Shown piece by piece: positions 1 to 8,873 of a stretch of DNA of 64,000 nt. Every line of letters begins with the position of its first letter. Position 1 is the first letter of the stretch. The notes under the pieces are model-generated. The model was given only the letters and a program-made list of their open reading frames with translations, made no database searches and was not told the origin of the DNA. A program made the translations under genes and the position numbers. Source of the stretch: Arthrobacter liuii (GTDB lineage Bacteria > Actinomycetota > Actinomycetes > Actinomycetales > Micrococcaceae); assembly GCF_014639275.1 (NCBI RefSeq), contig NZ_BMFW01000003.1:62001-126000 (forward strand), given 5' to 3'.

Positions 1-679
1 AAGTGAGGAGGGCTGTTGCTCCCGACGGGAATTGCATGTCGGCGCTGACGCTGAGGTCGGCGCCGAGCGGGTTGAGTGTTGCACTCGCCCGACGCACGGT
101 TGGTTCCTCGCCCATGAACGCACGGACCCAGTGGACTGGGTAGCACCCGAGGTCCATCAGCGACCCGCCGCCCAGTCGGGGGTCATGCCGCAGCGATGCA
201 GGATCAAACGGGTTCGAACTGGAGAAGTCCGCTCGCAGCATCGTGATCTCCCCGAGCGCGCCGGAGGCCTTGACCGCATCGATTTCGCCGCTCAGAGGAT
301 GGTACCGGTCGTGGAAGGCTTCGATCAGGCGGTAGCCCGTCGATCGCGCGGCTTCAAGCATTTGCGCGGCTTCGTCCGTATTCATCGCGAATGGTTTTTC
401 ACAGAGCACGTGTTTGCGTGCCTCCAGGGCCGCGATTGACCACTTGGCGTGCTCAGAAGGTGGAAGTGCGTTGTAGACCAGGTCGACCTCCGCGTCCTCC
501 AGCAACCCGGAGTAATCACCGTAGGAGCGGTCGATCCCATGGCGCTCCGCGAACTGCTGCGCGGGCTCCGCCCAGCGGGACGCAACGGCCACCACCCGGA
601 CGTCTGAGCGTCTGGCGGCCGGCCGAATGATCGCGGCAGGCGCAATACCCGCTGCACCCAAAATTCCTATTCGTAGCAC
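1..679 (-). CDS. Gfo/Idh/MocA family oxidoreductase (C-terminus beyond window)
   Basis: NAD(P)-dependent dehydrogenase of the glucose-fructose oxidoreductase family; 226 residues are visible and the gene continues past base 1. The N-terminus begins VLRIGILGAAGIAPAAIIRP, a Rossmann nucleotide-binding loop (GILGAAGIA), and the family signature EKPF (CEKPFAMN) lies near residue 95. The GTG start at 679 is chosen because AAGGAG lies 7 nt upstream; it codes over an unrelated longer frame from 1004 that shows no domain. It is the last gene of the minus-strand xylan cluster, 114 nt after the xylanase and behind a strong hairpin, so it may be read partly from its own promoter. In this context oxidation of xylose or another released sugar is a reasonable inference, but the family is too broad to fix the substrate. 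Confidence 0.85.
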   Translation of the reverse strand, partial: MLRIGILGAAGIAPAAIIRPAARRSDVRVVAVASRWAEPAQQFAERHGIDRSYGDYSGLLEDAEVDLVYNALPPSEHAKWSIAALEARKHVLCEKPFAMNTDEAAQMLEAARSTGYRLIEAFHDRYHPLSGEIDAVKASGALGEITMLRADFSSSNPFDPASLRHDPRLGGGSLMDLGCYPVHWVRAFMGEEPTVRRASATLNPLGADLSVSADMQFPSGATALLT

Positions 680-730
680 TGCAATTCTCCTTGCCGCTCA
701 CCCCCATGATTTTAGTGTCCCGCGGGGCCA

Positions 731-763
731 GCCTGGCGATGGAGTTCGCCTCCATCGCCAGGC
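731..763 (-). terminator. Hairpin terminator after the xylanase gene
   Basis: A perfect 14-bp stem (731-744 with 750-763) closes a TTCGC loop about 30 nt past the xylanase stop codon. There is no clear T tract, as is common in high-GC actinobacteria. It would uncouple the oxidoreductase gene from the genes upstream. Confidence 0.7.
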
Positions 764-793
764 TTTCGGGCAGAATTCCCTTAGGCGCTGACC

Positions 794-1912
794 CTAGCCG
801 CGGCCGGCTCCCACGCCGCTCCTGTGGGGTGCGCCCGTCGCCAGCTCCAGGTCTTGCTGGAGGGCGTAATACTCCGGCTTGGGCTGGAGGTTCTCGTCGT
901 AGATGCTTGCGGCACCTTCTCCCTGGAAGACCCCCGGGACCCACGAGTAGGCATCGCCAAAGCCCCACACCGTGTACGAAATACATTGCTTCACTGCCAT
1001 GCACGCCTGCAGCGTTTGCGAGTATGCGGCCACCTGCGCCGACTGTTCGGTGGCTGTGACGGGCAGCGTGGTGCGGACATCCACTTCCGTTTCGGCTACA
1101 TCCAGGCCAAGGTCAGCGAATCTCTGGAGGTTGTTCCTGAGATCCGGGAGCGGGTATCGCGTGTCCAAGTGGGTCTGGAAACCTACCCCGTCAATAGGCA
1201 CTCCCTGGGCTTGGAGGTTCTTGACGAGCGCGTAGACCGCATTGCTCTTCGGCCCGGTGTATTCAATGTTGTAGTCGTTGTAGAAGAGCTTCGCCTGTGG
1301 ATCTGCCTGGTGGGCCCAGCGGAACGCATCCGCAATATATCCCGGCCCCAGTTTCTGTAGCCAAATGCTGTTACGGAGGGTTCCATCGTCATTGAAAGCC
1401 TCGTTGACTACGTCCCACTGCCAAATTTTGCCCTTGAAATGGGTTACCTCGTCGGTGACGTGCTTACGGAGGATCTCCCTCAGCTGGTCAGGGCTCATGC
1501 TTGGCGCACTGGCTGTGAGCCAATCGGGAAGCTGGCTGTGCCAGACCAGCGTGTGTCCACGGACCAGCTGGTGGTTCGCCTCCGCGAATGCCACCAGCCG
1601 GTCTGCGGCCGCCCAGTCGTAGGTGCCCTGGGCCGGTTCAACCAGCTGCCATTTCATGACGTTCTCCGGCGTGACAGTGGAAAATTGTCCGGCAGTGATG
1701 TCGGCGTAGGCGGCATTGCTTCCCAGTTGGTCCGTGTTAACGGCCGTGCCAATCCGCAACCCGATGTTTGCCCCGAGTGCGCGGAGTGAATCCCGTTGTT
1801 GGGACGAGCCGCCGCCCTCTGCAGGCCCTGGTGCAGCCATGGCAGCGGCTGGGGTGGCAAGAAGAGCGCACAAGCCCAGCGCGCCGACGAGAAGGGAACG
1901 TTGAATAACCAC
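794..1912 (-). CDS. Secreted endo-1,4-beta-xylanase, GH10
   Basis: Cuts internal beta-1,4 bonds of xylan outside the cell. The 372-residue product starts with a signal peptide (basic MVIQR, hydrophobic core, likely cut after AAAMAAP around residue 27), followed by a single GH10 barrel with no carbohydrate-binding module. The acid/base glutamate is E171 in WDVVNEA and the nucleophile is E276 in ETEVDVR; the substrate motif GHTLVWHSQLPDW (119-131) is also present. The GTG start has AAGGAG 8 nt upstream. It lies downstream of an esterase and a GH3 enzyme, fitting stepwise degradation: endo-cleavage, deacetylation, import, then terminal hydrolysis. The 182-nt gap before it suggests an internal promoter or mRNA processing site. 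Confidence 0.95.
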   Translation of the reverse strand: MVIQRSLLVGALGLCALLATPAAAMAAPGPAEGGGSSQQRDSLRALGANIGLRIGTAVNTDQLGSNAAYADITAGQFSTVTPENVMKWQLVEPAQGTYDWAAADRLVAFAEANHQLVRGHTLVWHSQLPDWLTASAPSMSPDQLREILRKHVTDEVTHFKGKIWQWDVVNEAFNDDGTLRNSIWLQKLGPGYIADAFRWAHQADPQAKLFYNDYNIEYTGPKSNAVYALVKNLQAQGVPIDGVGFQTHLDTRYPLPDLRNNLQRFADLGLDVAETEVDVRTTLPVTATEQSAQVAAYSQTLQACMAVKQCISYTVWGFGDAYSWVPGVFQGEGAASIYDENLQPKPEYYALQQDLELATGAPHRSGVGAGRG

Positions 1913-2094
1913 TGAATACTCCTTGGTTTGAAGTCTGACTGCACGCGGATGGACTATCCGGAGTCAGGAAATACAGGAACGGCTGCTTTCGGCGGGCTGT
2001 GGCCCATATGTGGGTCGTAACTCCTATAGGTCCTCGTTTCTTTCGGGCCGCCGGGGCGGCATGCCGCGGCCTGCGGGATGGCATGTTGGGGTCG

Positions 2095-3069
2095 CTAAAG
2101 CACTGACGGGTCGAGCTGTTGTGCAAGGAATTGGAGCATGAAGTGGTCGTCGTCAGGCCCTCCGGCTTCATGTCCGTTAAAGGGCCAAACCTGGATTTCC
2201 TTTTCGCCACCGTAGGCGTTGTAGGCGGCGAAAACGGTCGAAGGCGGGGTGATCGGATCCATCAGCGCAACGGAGAAGTATGCGGGCTGCCTTGACCGTG
2301 TGGCGAAGTTGACACCGTCGAAATAAGTGAGGGTGTTGGCGACTGTATCGATGTCTTGGCGGTGGGTGGACAGATAATCCGCGATCTCCCGGAAGGGATA
2401 GGCGTCCGTTATGACTGTGGCCCGTGGGAAATCGCACAGGAAGGGGACAGTCACGGCCAGTGCTGAGATATCCGGGACGAGAGCGCCCACTGCCAGGGCG
2501 ATTGCTCCTCCCTGGCTGCCTCCGGTGACGGCGACGCGGCCAGGATCGATCCAGGGGAGGGTACGGACGGCATCCACTGCCCGGACTCCGTCAGTGATAA
2601 GGCGGCGGTAGTAGTAGGTCTCCTTGTTGGTGATTCCCTTCGTCATAACTCCCGGGACCTGCGGGCCTGAGGCTCCCGGGTCGGGTGTGTCCCCGACAGA
2701 CCACCCGGATCCTTGGCCCCTGGTGTCCATCTGAAGGTGGGCAAATCCCGCAGAGGCCCAGAAAAGGTTCTCCCAGGGACGCCCCCGGCCGCCGCCATAG
2801 CCCACGTACTGGACTACCGCGGGCAATGGCCGGCGCGGGTTCTTCGGGGTTCGCAGCCAGGCCTTGATGGGGTCGCCTCCGAAGCCGGGGAAGGTGATGT
2901 CATAAACATCGACCGTCGCCAGGCCCGCCGGAACCCGTTCGATGACGACTTCACCCCCGGCCCCGCGGGCTTCCAGCAGGGTCTGCTCCCAGAATGCGTC
3001 GAAGTCCTCTCTGCAAAGTTGGGAACTCTTATAGGTTCGAAGTTCCGTTTCGGGCAGGTCGTTGTACAT
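2095..3069 (-). CDS. Acetyl xylan esterase / cephalosporin-C deacetylase family hydrolase
   Basis: A 324-residue alpha/beta hydrolase of the AXE1 (carbohydrate esterase 7) family, which removes acetyl groups from xylo-oligosaccharides. Ser185 sits in the nucleophile elbow GGSQGG, Asp271 in ALMDPITPPS and His300 in NGHEAGG. The RGQG motif near residue 117 is typical of the family. No signal peptide is visible, so it should act in the cytoplasm on imported oligosaccharides. It lies 66 nt after the GH3 gene in the same orientation. The start ATG has only a weak purine-rich site (GAAAGAG). Confidence 0.92.
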   Translation of the reverse strand: MYNDLPETELRTYKSSQLCREDFDAFWEQTLLEARGAGGEVVIERVPAGLATVDVYDITFPGFGGDPIKAWLRTPKNPRRPLPAVVQYVGYGGGRGRPWENLFWASAGFAHLQMDTRGQGSGWSVGDTPDPGASGPQVPGVMTKGITNKETYYYRRLITDGVRAVDAVRTLPWIDPGRVAVTGGSQGGAIALAVGALVPDISALAVTVPFLCDFPRATVITDAYPFREIADYLSTHRQDIDTVANTLTYFDGVNFATRSRQPAYFSVALMDPITPPSTVFAAYNAYGGEKEIQVWPFNGHEAGGPDDDHFMLQFLAQQLDPSVL

Positions 3070-3135
3070 ATGCAGCGCTCTTTCGGGAAGGGAGTGGCGG
3101 GGCTGTTTGAGGGACCGGACTGCCGTGCCCTGGGG

Positions 3136-5454
3136 CTACGCCACTGAAGCGGGTGCGGGGACTTCGACAGTGTGCCGGGCCAACCGGCTGTCATCGGCCG
3201 TGACGGCATGTTCGCGACCCGTGATGGTGAACGCCGCCGTGGTTTCGCGGTGGGCGCAGGAAGGACCTACCCACAGCTCAATGTCGCCCGGCTCCACGAT
3301 GCGGACACCCTGCCGGCCCGTGAAGGCGAGGCGGGCAGTCGGGACGTCGAACGTCACCAGTCCGCTTTCACCCGGCTCCAGCGATATCCGCGCGTAGGCA
3401 AGGAGCTGTGCGACAGGTCGGGTGACGCTGGCGTAGACATCACGCGCGTAGAGCTGAACCAGATCCGTGCCTGCGCGTTCACCGGTGTTTCGGACGGTGA
3501 CGGCGGCGGAAAAGGCTTCACCGGCGGACACTGTATCCGCCACCTCAAGCCCGGCGTGCTCGAACGTCGTATATGTGAGGCCGTGCCCGAAAGGGAGCAC
3601 AGGTGTGCTGTCGGCGCTGGTAACCCCGGACGGGCCCCCAAGAACCGGGTGCAGGTAAGAGAACGGTTGCGAGCCCGCGGACCGCGGCAGGGAGACCGGC
3701 AGATGCCCGGATGGCGCTGCCTGCCCCGAAAGCACGGCGGCTACGGCAGGACCGCCTTCTTCTCCCGGAAAGAAAGCCTGGAGAACTGCTGCTGGGGCGT
3801 CGGGGCCCTGGACCGCCCAGCCGAGCGCGTACGGCCGACCGGAGAGTACGACCACGACTGTAGGTGTGCCTGTGCGGACCACAGCCTCCACCAGTTCACG
3901 TTGGACCCCTGGCAGCTCCAGGCTCTCCACGTCGTTTCCCTCTCCCACAGTTCCGCGGCCAAACAGCCCTGCCCGGTCACCGACGACGACGATCGCAACG
4001 TCCGCCGCGGCCGCGATCTTCGCAGCCCCAGGGATGCCGGAACGGTCATCGCCTTCCACGTCGCAGCCTTGGGCAGCAGTTGTTGTGGCCCCGGGAAATT
4101 CCTCCCGCACCGCGTCCAGGATTGACGTGATCTCGAACCCGAGCGGCACGTCCGGGTGGTGCGCCAACACGTGGTTTGCGAACGAATAGCAGCCCATCAG
4201 CGCCTCCGGCGCGCCGGCGTTTGGACCCAAAACGGCGATCCGTCCTGGCTGGTGGTGAAGTGGAAGCGTCCCGTCGTTGGTCAGCAAGACGAGTGATTCC
4301 TGAGCCAGCCGCAACGCGAGTTCACGGTGCCGGGGGCTGTCGAGGTCAACGTGGACGGGTGGCGAGTCGAACGTCTCATCGAGCAGGCCCAGCTCCTCTT
4401 TCTGGGCCAGCACACGCAGCACGGCCCGGTCCACCAGCGCCTCGTCTGTGACGCCGGCGCGGATACGTTCCGCGAGGGGGGCGGTGAATGCGTCCCCGGT
4501 AGGCAACTCCACGTCGATGCCGGCCTGCAGTGCCAGCTCGGCGGCCTCACCCCGGTCCGCAGCCACCCTGTGCATGGTTTGCAGGAACGCGACGGAGAAG
4601 TAATCGGAAACGACCGTGCCGTCGAAATTCCATTCGTCGCGGAGGATACTGCTCAGGTATTCAGGGCCCGCGGCTACTGGCACGCCGTCGATTTCCGCGT
4701 AGGAATTCATCACGGAGCGTACATTTCCGTCACGTACCGCCATTTCGAACGGTGGGAGCAGTACGTCCCGAAGCTCGCGGGCGCCCAAGTGCACGGGAGC
4801 GTGGTTGCGGCCTGCCTGTGATGCCGAGTAACCGACGAAGTGCTTGAGCGTGGCGTGTACGCCGGCGGACTGGAGGCCCCGCACGTAAGCGGTGCCGATG
4901 GTGCCCACTACATATGGGTCCTCGGAGATGCACTCGTCCACGCGGCCCCACCGCGGGTCGCGGATTACATCCAACACCGGGGCCAGGCCCTGGTGGATGC
5001 CAAGCTCCCGCATTGAAGCGCCGATAGCGGCGCCCAACTCCCCAATAAGTTCAGGGTTGAACGCGGCGCCCCAGGCAAGCGGGGTGGGAAAAGTGGAGGC
5101 TTTCCAGGCCGCCAGCCCAGTAAGGCACTCCTCGTGCACAAGGGCCGGGATGCCGAGACGGGTTTGTTCACGAAGCCGGCGCTGCTCCGACCACAGCCAC
5201 CGGGCACGTTCAAGGGGCTCAACCGGGCGGGTGCCGTAAACCCTCGTGAGGTGGCCGATGCCCTCGGCAGTCGCATCTGCGTAGCTCGGAATGGCAGCGA
5301 ACTCGCCGTCAAGGGGGGCCACCTTGTCCTCAGACTTGTCCACCCAGTAACCGACCAATTGTGCCAGCTTCTCCGTGAGGGTCATTTCGGCATGCAGTTG
5401 GCCGACCCGTTCCGAGACCGGCGGGAAGATGGGGTGGTTGCCAGGAACGCTCAT
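3136..5454 (-). CDS. Glycoside hydrolase family 3 (beta-xylosidase or beta-glucosidase type)
   Basis: A 772-residue GH3 enzyme without a signal peptide, so cytoplasmic; it should release single sugars from imported oligosaccharides. The N-terminal barrel carries KHF (204-206) and the nucleophile Asp284 in VVSDYFS; the C-terminal half has the alpha/beta sandwich (GDRAGLFGRG, then a fibronectin-III-like tail). The start MSVPGNHPIF at 5454 is preferred because it has AAGGA about 10 nt upstream and does not overlap the permease gene; a longer in-frame start at 5529 would overlap it by 47 nt. Context (xylanase, acetyl esterase) favours beta-xylosidase, but GH3 specificity cannot be read reliably from sequence. 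Confidence 0.92.
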   Translation of the reverse strand: MSVPGNHPIFPPVSERVGQLHAEMTLTEKLAQLVGYWVDKSEDKVAPLDGEFAAIPSYADATAEGIGHLTRVYGTRPVEPLERARWLWSEQRRLREQTRLGIPALVHEECLTGLAAWKASTFPTPLAWGAAFNPELIGELGAAIGASMRELGIHQGLAPVLDVIRDPRWGRVDECISEDPYVVGTIGTAYVRGLQSAGVHATLKHFVGYSASQAGRNHAPVHLGARELRDVLLPPFEMAVRDGNVRSVMNSYAEIDGVPVAAGPEYLSSILRDEWNFDGTVVSDYFSVAFLQTMHRVAADRGEAAELALQAGIDVELPTGDAFTAPLAERIRAGVTDEALVDRAVLRVLAQKEELGLLDETFDSPPVHVDLDSPRHRELALRLAQESLVLLTNDGTLPLHHQPGRIAVLGPNAGAPEALMGCYSFANHVLAHHPDVPLGFEITSILDAVREEFPGATTTAAQGCDVEGDDRSGIPGAAKIAAAADVAIVVVGDRAGLFGRGTVGEGNDVESLELPGVQRELVEAVVRTGTPTVVVVLSGRPYALGWAVQGPDAPAAVLQAFFPGEEGGPAVAAVLSGQAAPSGHLPVSLPRSAGSQPFSYLHPVLGGPSGVTSADSTPVLPFGHGLTYTTFEHAGLEVADTVSAGEAFSAAVTVRNTGERAGTDLVQLYARDVYASVTRPVAQLLAYARISLEPGESGLVTFDVPTARLAFTGRQGVRIVEPGDIELWVGPSCAHRETTAAFTITGREHAVTADDSRLARHTVEVPAPASVA

Positions 5455-5482
5455 GTTTCTCATTTCCTTAAATTTGCCGCCG

Positions 5483-6349
5483 TCAGCCCTTGACGGCACC
5501 GGTAAGTCCTCCGACGATCCGACGTTCAAACAAGCTGAAAAACACCAGCGCAGGGATCATGGAGAGGGACGTAAAGGCGAGGACCTGTGCAGTGTCCGTT
5601 GAATACTGCGACGAGAACGCCTGCACGCCGAGCGGGAGGGTGAAGGCGGCTTCCTTGTTCAGGATGAACAGCGGCAGCAGGTAGCTGTTCCAGCTGCCGA
5701 TGAAGACCAGGATGCCGGTAGTGATCACACCCGGGAGCGAGAGCCGCAGCACCATCCGAAAGAAGAATCCGAGGCGGCTACAGCCGTCAATGAAGGCCGA
5801 TTCTTGTATTTCGTCCGGGATGGCACGCAGGAAGGGCACCAGTATGATGATCGTCGTTGGCAATGCGAACGCGATCTGCGGGAGAATGACGCCCGCCAGC
5901 GAATTCATCAGGCCGAGATTGCGGACCACTATGTAGAGCGGTGTAATGGCGACCGTGATGGGGAACATCAAGCCGGCCGCGAAGAGCGAGTAAAGCGCCC
6001 CCCGCCCTCGGAACTGATATCGCGCAAGCACGTAGCTCGCCATGAGGCCCAAGCCGACGGCGCCCAAGGTGGTTACTGCCCCAACGATGGTGGAGTTCAG
6101 TACTTGCCGCCAGAAGATGCCCCCGCCGATAACGGTGAGGTAGTTGCCAACGTTCCAGGGATCCGGGAGCCCAGCCGGGTCCGTCGTGATCTGCGCATTC
6201 GTGCGAAACCCACCCAAAATGATGTATGCGATCGGTGCCAACATCAGCGCAATGACGATAAGGGCCACGAAATACACGACGGGGGAGCCCCAGGGCAGGC
6301 TTTGGTGCTCTGTCCGGCGGGGCCGCCGGGCAACGGTGGGGGCGGTCAT
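5483..6349 (-). CDS. Sugar ABC transporter permease, MalG type
   Basis: A 288-residue inner-membrane permease with six predicted helices. The cytoplasmic EAA loop (EIQESAFIDGCSRLGFFFR) contacts the ATPase. The ATG overlaps the stop of the MalF-type permease by 4 nt (ATGA), so the two are translationally coupled. No ATPase gene is present in the cluster; as is usual for CUT1 importers of actinobacteria, a shared MsmK-type ATPase encoded elsewhere is inferred. Confidence 0.93.
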   Translation of the reverse strand: MTAPTVARRPRRTEHQSLPWGSPVVYFVALIVIALMLAPIAYIILGGFRTNAQITTDPAGLPDPWNVGNYLTVIGGGIFWRQVLNSTIVGAVTTLGAVGLGLMASYVLARYQFRGRGALYSLFAAGLMFPITVAITPLYIVVRNLGLMNSLAGVILPQIAFALPTTIIILVPFLRAIPDEIQESAFIDGCSRLGFFFRMVLRLSLPGVITTGILVFIGSWNSYLLPLFILNKEAAFTLPLGVQAFSSQYSTDTAQVLAFTSLSMIPALVFFSLFERRIVGGLTGAVKG

Positions 6350-7362
6350 CGCGCCTTCCTTTCTGTAAGGGCACCTGCGGTATCACGGCGCAGCACGAAC
6401 CGCTGGTACACCAAGGCGACGACGAGGGAGATGATGAAGATTACGACGGCGACAGCGTTGCCGTAGCCGTAGTTTCCGGCGTTTCGGCCGTTTGTCACCA
6501 TGTAGCTCGCCATGGTGGACGTTCCGGCAGTGGACGAAACGTACTGGCCCCAAATGATGTAGACGAGGTCAAACAGCTGCAGTGCACCAATGACTGACAG
6601 GAACGCCCAGATGCGCAGCGTCGGACCTAGGAGCGGCAGGGTAATGCGCCGCTGGATTTGCCAGTAGGACGCCCCGTCGAGGGCGGCAGCTTCGTAAAGC
6701 TCCTCCGGGATGCCCTGCAGACCAGCAAGAAACAGGATGACCGCGAAGCCGATGTACTTCCAGGTCAGGATGGCCATCAGGGTCCAGATGGCGACGCTGG
6801 GATCCGCCAGCCAGTCGTGGGCCAGGTCGCCGAGCCCCAGGTTCCGAAGCCAGCCGTTGAGCGCGCCGTTGTTCTGGAGCATCAGGCTCCATCCCGTACC
6901 CACGACGACCTCTGAGATGACGTAGGGCACGAAGATCAGGACACGGATGACGGATTGGCCACGCATTCTGCGGTTCAGCAGCAGCGCCAACAGGATCGCT
7001 GCCGGCCCCTGAAGGACGAGCGACGCCACGAGGATAAAGGCGTTATGGGACAAGGCCTGCAAAAATGCCGGGTCCTGCAGGATAACCATGTAGTTCTGCA
7101 GTCCAACGAAGTTGGTGGGTGGCCCGTACCCGTTCCAGCGGTAAAAGCCGTAATACGCTGCCATAACGACAGGAAGGATCACGAAGGCCACGAAGAAGAC
7201 AGTCGCTGGTCCTGCCAGGATTGCGATCTCCAACGGCCCAGACCAAGCGATGCGGCGGCGCTGCCCCGATGGGAGCGACGCGCCGGCGACGCTCCCATCG
7301 TGCTGCGCGAGATCCGCCGTCGACACACGCTCGGTCGAGGTTGTCTCGGGGGCGTTGCTCAC
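6346..7362 (-). CDS. Sugar ABC transporter permease, MalF type
   Basis: A 338-residue permease, partner of the MalG-type protein. After a roughly 45-residue hydrophilic N-terminus come six hydrophobic segments; the EAA motif EELYEAAALDGASYWQIQRR lies near residue 235. The GTG start has an AGAGGA ribosome-binding site about 7 nt upstream and lies 11 nt after the binding-protein gene. Together with the lipoprotein it forms a CUT1 importer, here probably for xylo-oligosaccharides. Confidence 0.93.
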   Translation of the reverse strand: MSNAPETTSTERVSTADLAQHDGSVAGASLPSGQRRRIAWSGPLEIAILAGPATVFFVAFVILPVVMAAYYGFYRWNGYGPPTNFVGLQNYMVILQDPAFLQALSHNAFILVASLVLQGPAAILLALLLNRRMRGQSVIRVLIFVPYVISEVVVGTGWSLMLQNNGALNGWLRNLGLGDLAHDWLADPSVAIWTLMAILTWKYIGFAVILFLAGLQGIPEELYEAAALDGASYWQIQRRITLPLLGPTLRIWAFLSVIGALQLFDLVYIIWGQYVSSTAGTSTMASYMVTNGRNAGNYGYGNAVAVVIFIISLVVALVYQRFVLRRDTAGALTERKAR

Positions 7363-7373
7363 GGATCTTCCTC

Positions 7374-8660
7374 TTAGCCCTTCTTGGCGGCGTCGTTCGC
7401 CGTCTGGATAAGCTTTTGCGGGTCGCTCTTGCCCGCAAGCATGTCGACAACGGCGACATTAAGCGCGTTGCCTATGTTCTGGCCGAGGATCGTGTCGAGC
7501 CACTGCGAGACATACGGAGCCGCGTTGTAGGCCTTGAGGATTTCCTGCAGGTACGGCTCGGTAACCGACTTCTGCGCCTCGGAGTTTACGGGGGGTGCAT
7601 TGAAGGCCTTGTAGTAGGCAACCTGCTGCGGGGTGCTCGCGATGAAGTTGAGGAAGTCAGCGCATTCCTTGGGCGCGTTGACGGAGCATGAGAATCCGTC
7701 GACACCACCCATGATCGCGGCCGGGTCGCCCTTTCCGCCGGGAACCGCCGGGAATGGATACCAAGAAAGGTCTGCGAGCGGTTTCTTGTCCGGGGTGAGT
7801 GAAGCGATCACGCCGGGATCCCAAGCACCCATGAGTTCCATCGCGGCCTTGTGGTTGGCAACGAGCCCGGCTGAGCTGCCAGCGCCCTGCTGCGCGGAGG
7901 TGGTGAGGAATCCGTCGTTAAACGGCTTCTTGTCGGCGAAGCCCTGCAGGTCCTGCGCAGCCTTCAGCCAGCAAGGGTCGGAGAAGTCTTTGGAGTCGGC
8001 TGTCTTCTGCATTGTCCCGGCATCGCACTCGCGAAGTGCGAACCAGTAAAACCACATCGCCGCAGGCCACGCATCCTTGGCGCCAAGTGCAACCGGGGCA
8101 ACGCCGGATGCCTTCAGTTTCTCGACATCGGATTGGAGGTCGCTGATCGTGGCGGGAGCGTTGGTGATGTTAGCAGTCTTGAAAATATCCTGGCTGTAGA
8201 AAAGGCCCCCGGGAAGTACCGCGATGGGCATTGCCCAAACTTTGTCCTGGTAGGTCTCCGCCTTAAAGGATCCAGACGAAATCACTTTCTTCGTCTCAGG
8301 CGAAACCTTGTCAGTCAGGTCCATCAGCTGTCCGGCCTGGACCATCGCCGTCATCTTGCCGCCGCCCCGTTGCATGAAAATGTCGGGGGCGTCACCGGAG
8401 TTGAGCGCAGTTTGCAGCTTGCCGTCGAGGTCCTCATTCTGGATGGCCTGGACATTGATGGTGACGTTCGGGTTCGCTTTTTCGAAGTCTGCGACTGCCG
8501 TCTTCCAGAACTCCAGGCCGGGGCCCGTCGTCGAATTCTCCCAAAGTGTCATGGACACCTTGCCGTCGGAGGAATTGCCGGAGGGACCGCCGCAGGCGCT
8601 GAGGGCTATCGAGCCCAGGGCCAGAATGGCCGCCCCTCTCAGGAGTTTCGTGGCTTTCAT
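7374..8660 (-). CDS. Extracellular sugar-binding lipoprotein of the ABC importer
   Basis: A 428-residue family-1 extracellular solute-binding protein. It begins MKATKLLRGAAILALGSIALSAC, a lipoprotein signal with lipobox LSAC, so the mature protein is anchored to the membrane through Cys23. Typical binding-protein features follow (SMTLWENSTTGPG, then QRGGGKMTAMVQ). It is the first gene of the minus-strand cluster and faces a divergent LacI-type regulator across 213 nt of shared control region. The likely ligand, from the neighbouring GH10, GH3 and esterase genes, is xylo-oligosaccharide. Confidence 0.93.
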   Translation of the reverse strand: MKATKLLRGAAILALGSIALSACGGPSGNSSDGKVSMTLWENSTTGPGLEFWKTAVADFEKANPNVTINVQAIQNEDLDGKLQTALNSGDAPDIFMQRGGGKMTAMVQAGQLMDLTDKVSPETKKVISSGSFKAETYQDKVWAMPIAVLPGGLFYSQDIFKTANITNAPATISDLQSDVEKLKASGVAPVALGAKDAWPAAMWFYWFALRECDAGTMQKTADSKDFSDPCWLKAAQDLQGFADKKPFNDGFLTTSAQQGAGSSAGLVANHKAAMELMGAWDPGVIASLTPDKKPLADLSWYPFPAVPGGKGDPAAIMGGVDGFSCSVNAPKECADFLNFIASTPQQVAYYKAFNAPPVNSEAQKSVTEPYLQEILKAYNAAPYVSQWLDTILGQNIGNALNVAVVDMLAGKSDPQKLIQTANDAAKKG

Positions 8661-8835
8661 CTAATTCCATCCTGTTCTCTTCGTTGAGCCGTCCATCAGA
8701 CGCGCTTAGGAGGCAAGCTCGTTCCCCGGCAGGGCATAAGTGAAATCACTGGTTCGGCCGGGTTTGGCTTGAAAAAGTGATCCGGAGCAGTCCGGATCGA
8801 CTAAAGCCTCCCAACGACCTGTCGGGGCGTCAAAC

Positions 8836-8847
8836 GTTTTCGAAAAC
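8836..8847. promoter_or_regulatory. Candidate LacI-family operator
   Basis: GTTTTCGAAAAC is a perfect 12-bp palindrome with a central CG, the usual form of a LacI-family site. It lies 26 nt before the regulator start and covers the -35 position of the regulator promoter; a minus-strand TTGACG (8833-8828) abuts it on the other side. It could therefore control both directions. Operator identity is inferred. Confidence 0.6.
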
Positions 8848-8859
8848 ATTTTCCATGCG

Positions 8860-8865
8860 TAGAAT
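8860..8865 (+). promoter_or_regulatory. -10 box TAGAAT of the LacI-type gene
   Basis: TAGAAT ends 8 nt before the GTG start, so transcription would begin at or next to the start codon and give a leaderless mRNA. The palindrome at 8836-8847 occupies the -35 region, which fits autorepression. Confidence 0.5.
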
Positions 8866-8873
8866 CAGGGCTC

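Noticed and set aside
2056..2067. GCGGCATGCCGC palindrome between esterase and xylanase as an operator
   Set aside because: No unpaired centre, no nearby promoter boxes, and short GC palindromes are frequent in this genome; nothing supports function.
8798..8833. Full minus-strand promoter for the ABC operon starting from TTGACG
   Set aside because: TTGACG (8833-8828) is present but the nearest -10-like TTTAGT or TAGTCG is 22-24 nt away, too far for a normal promoter.
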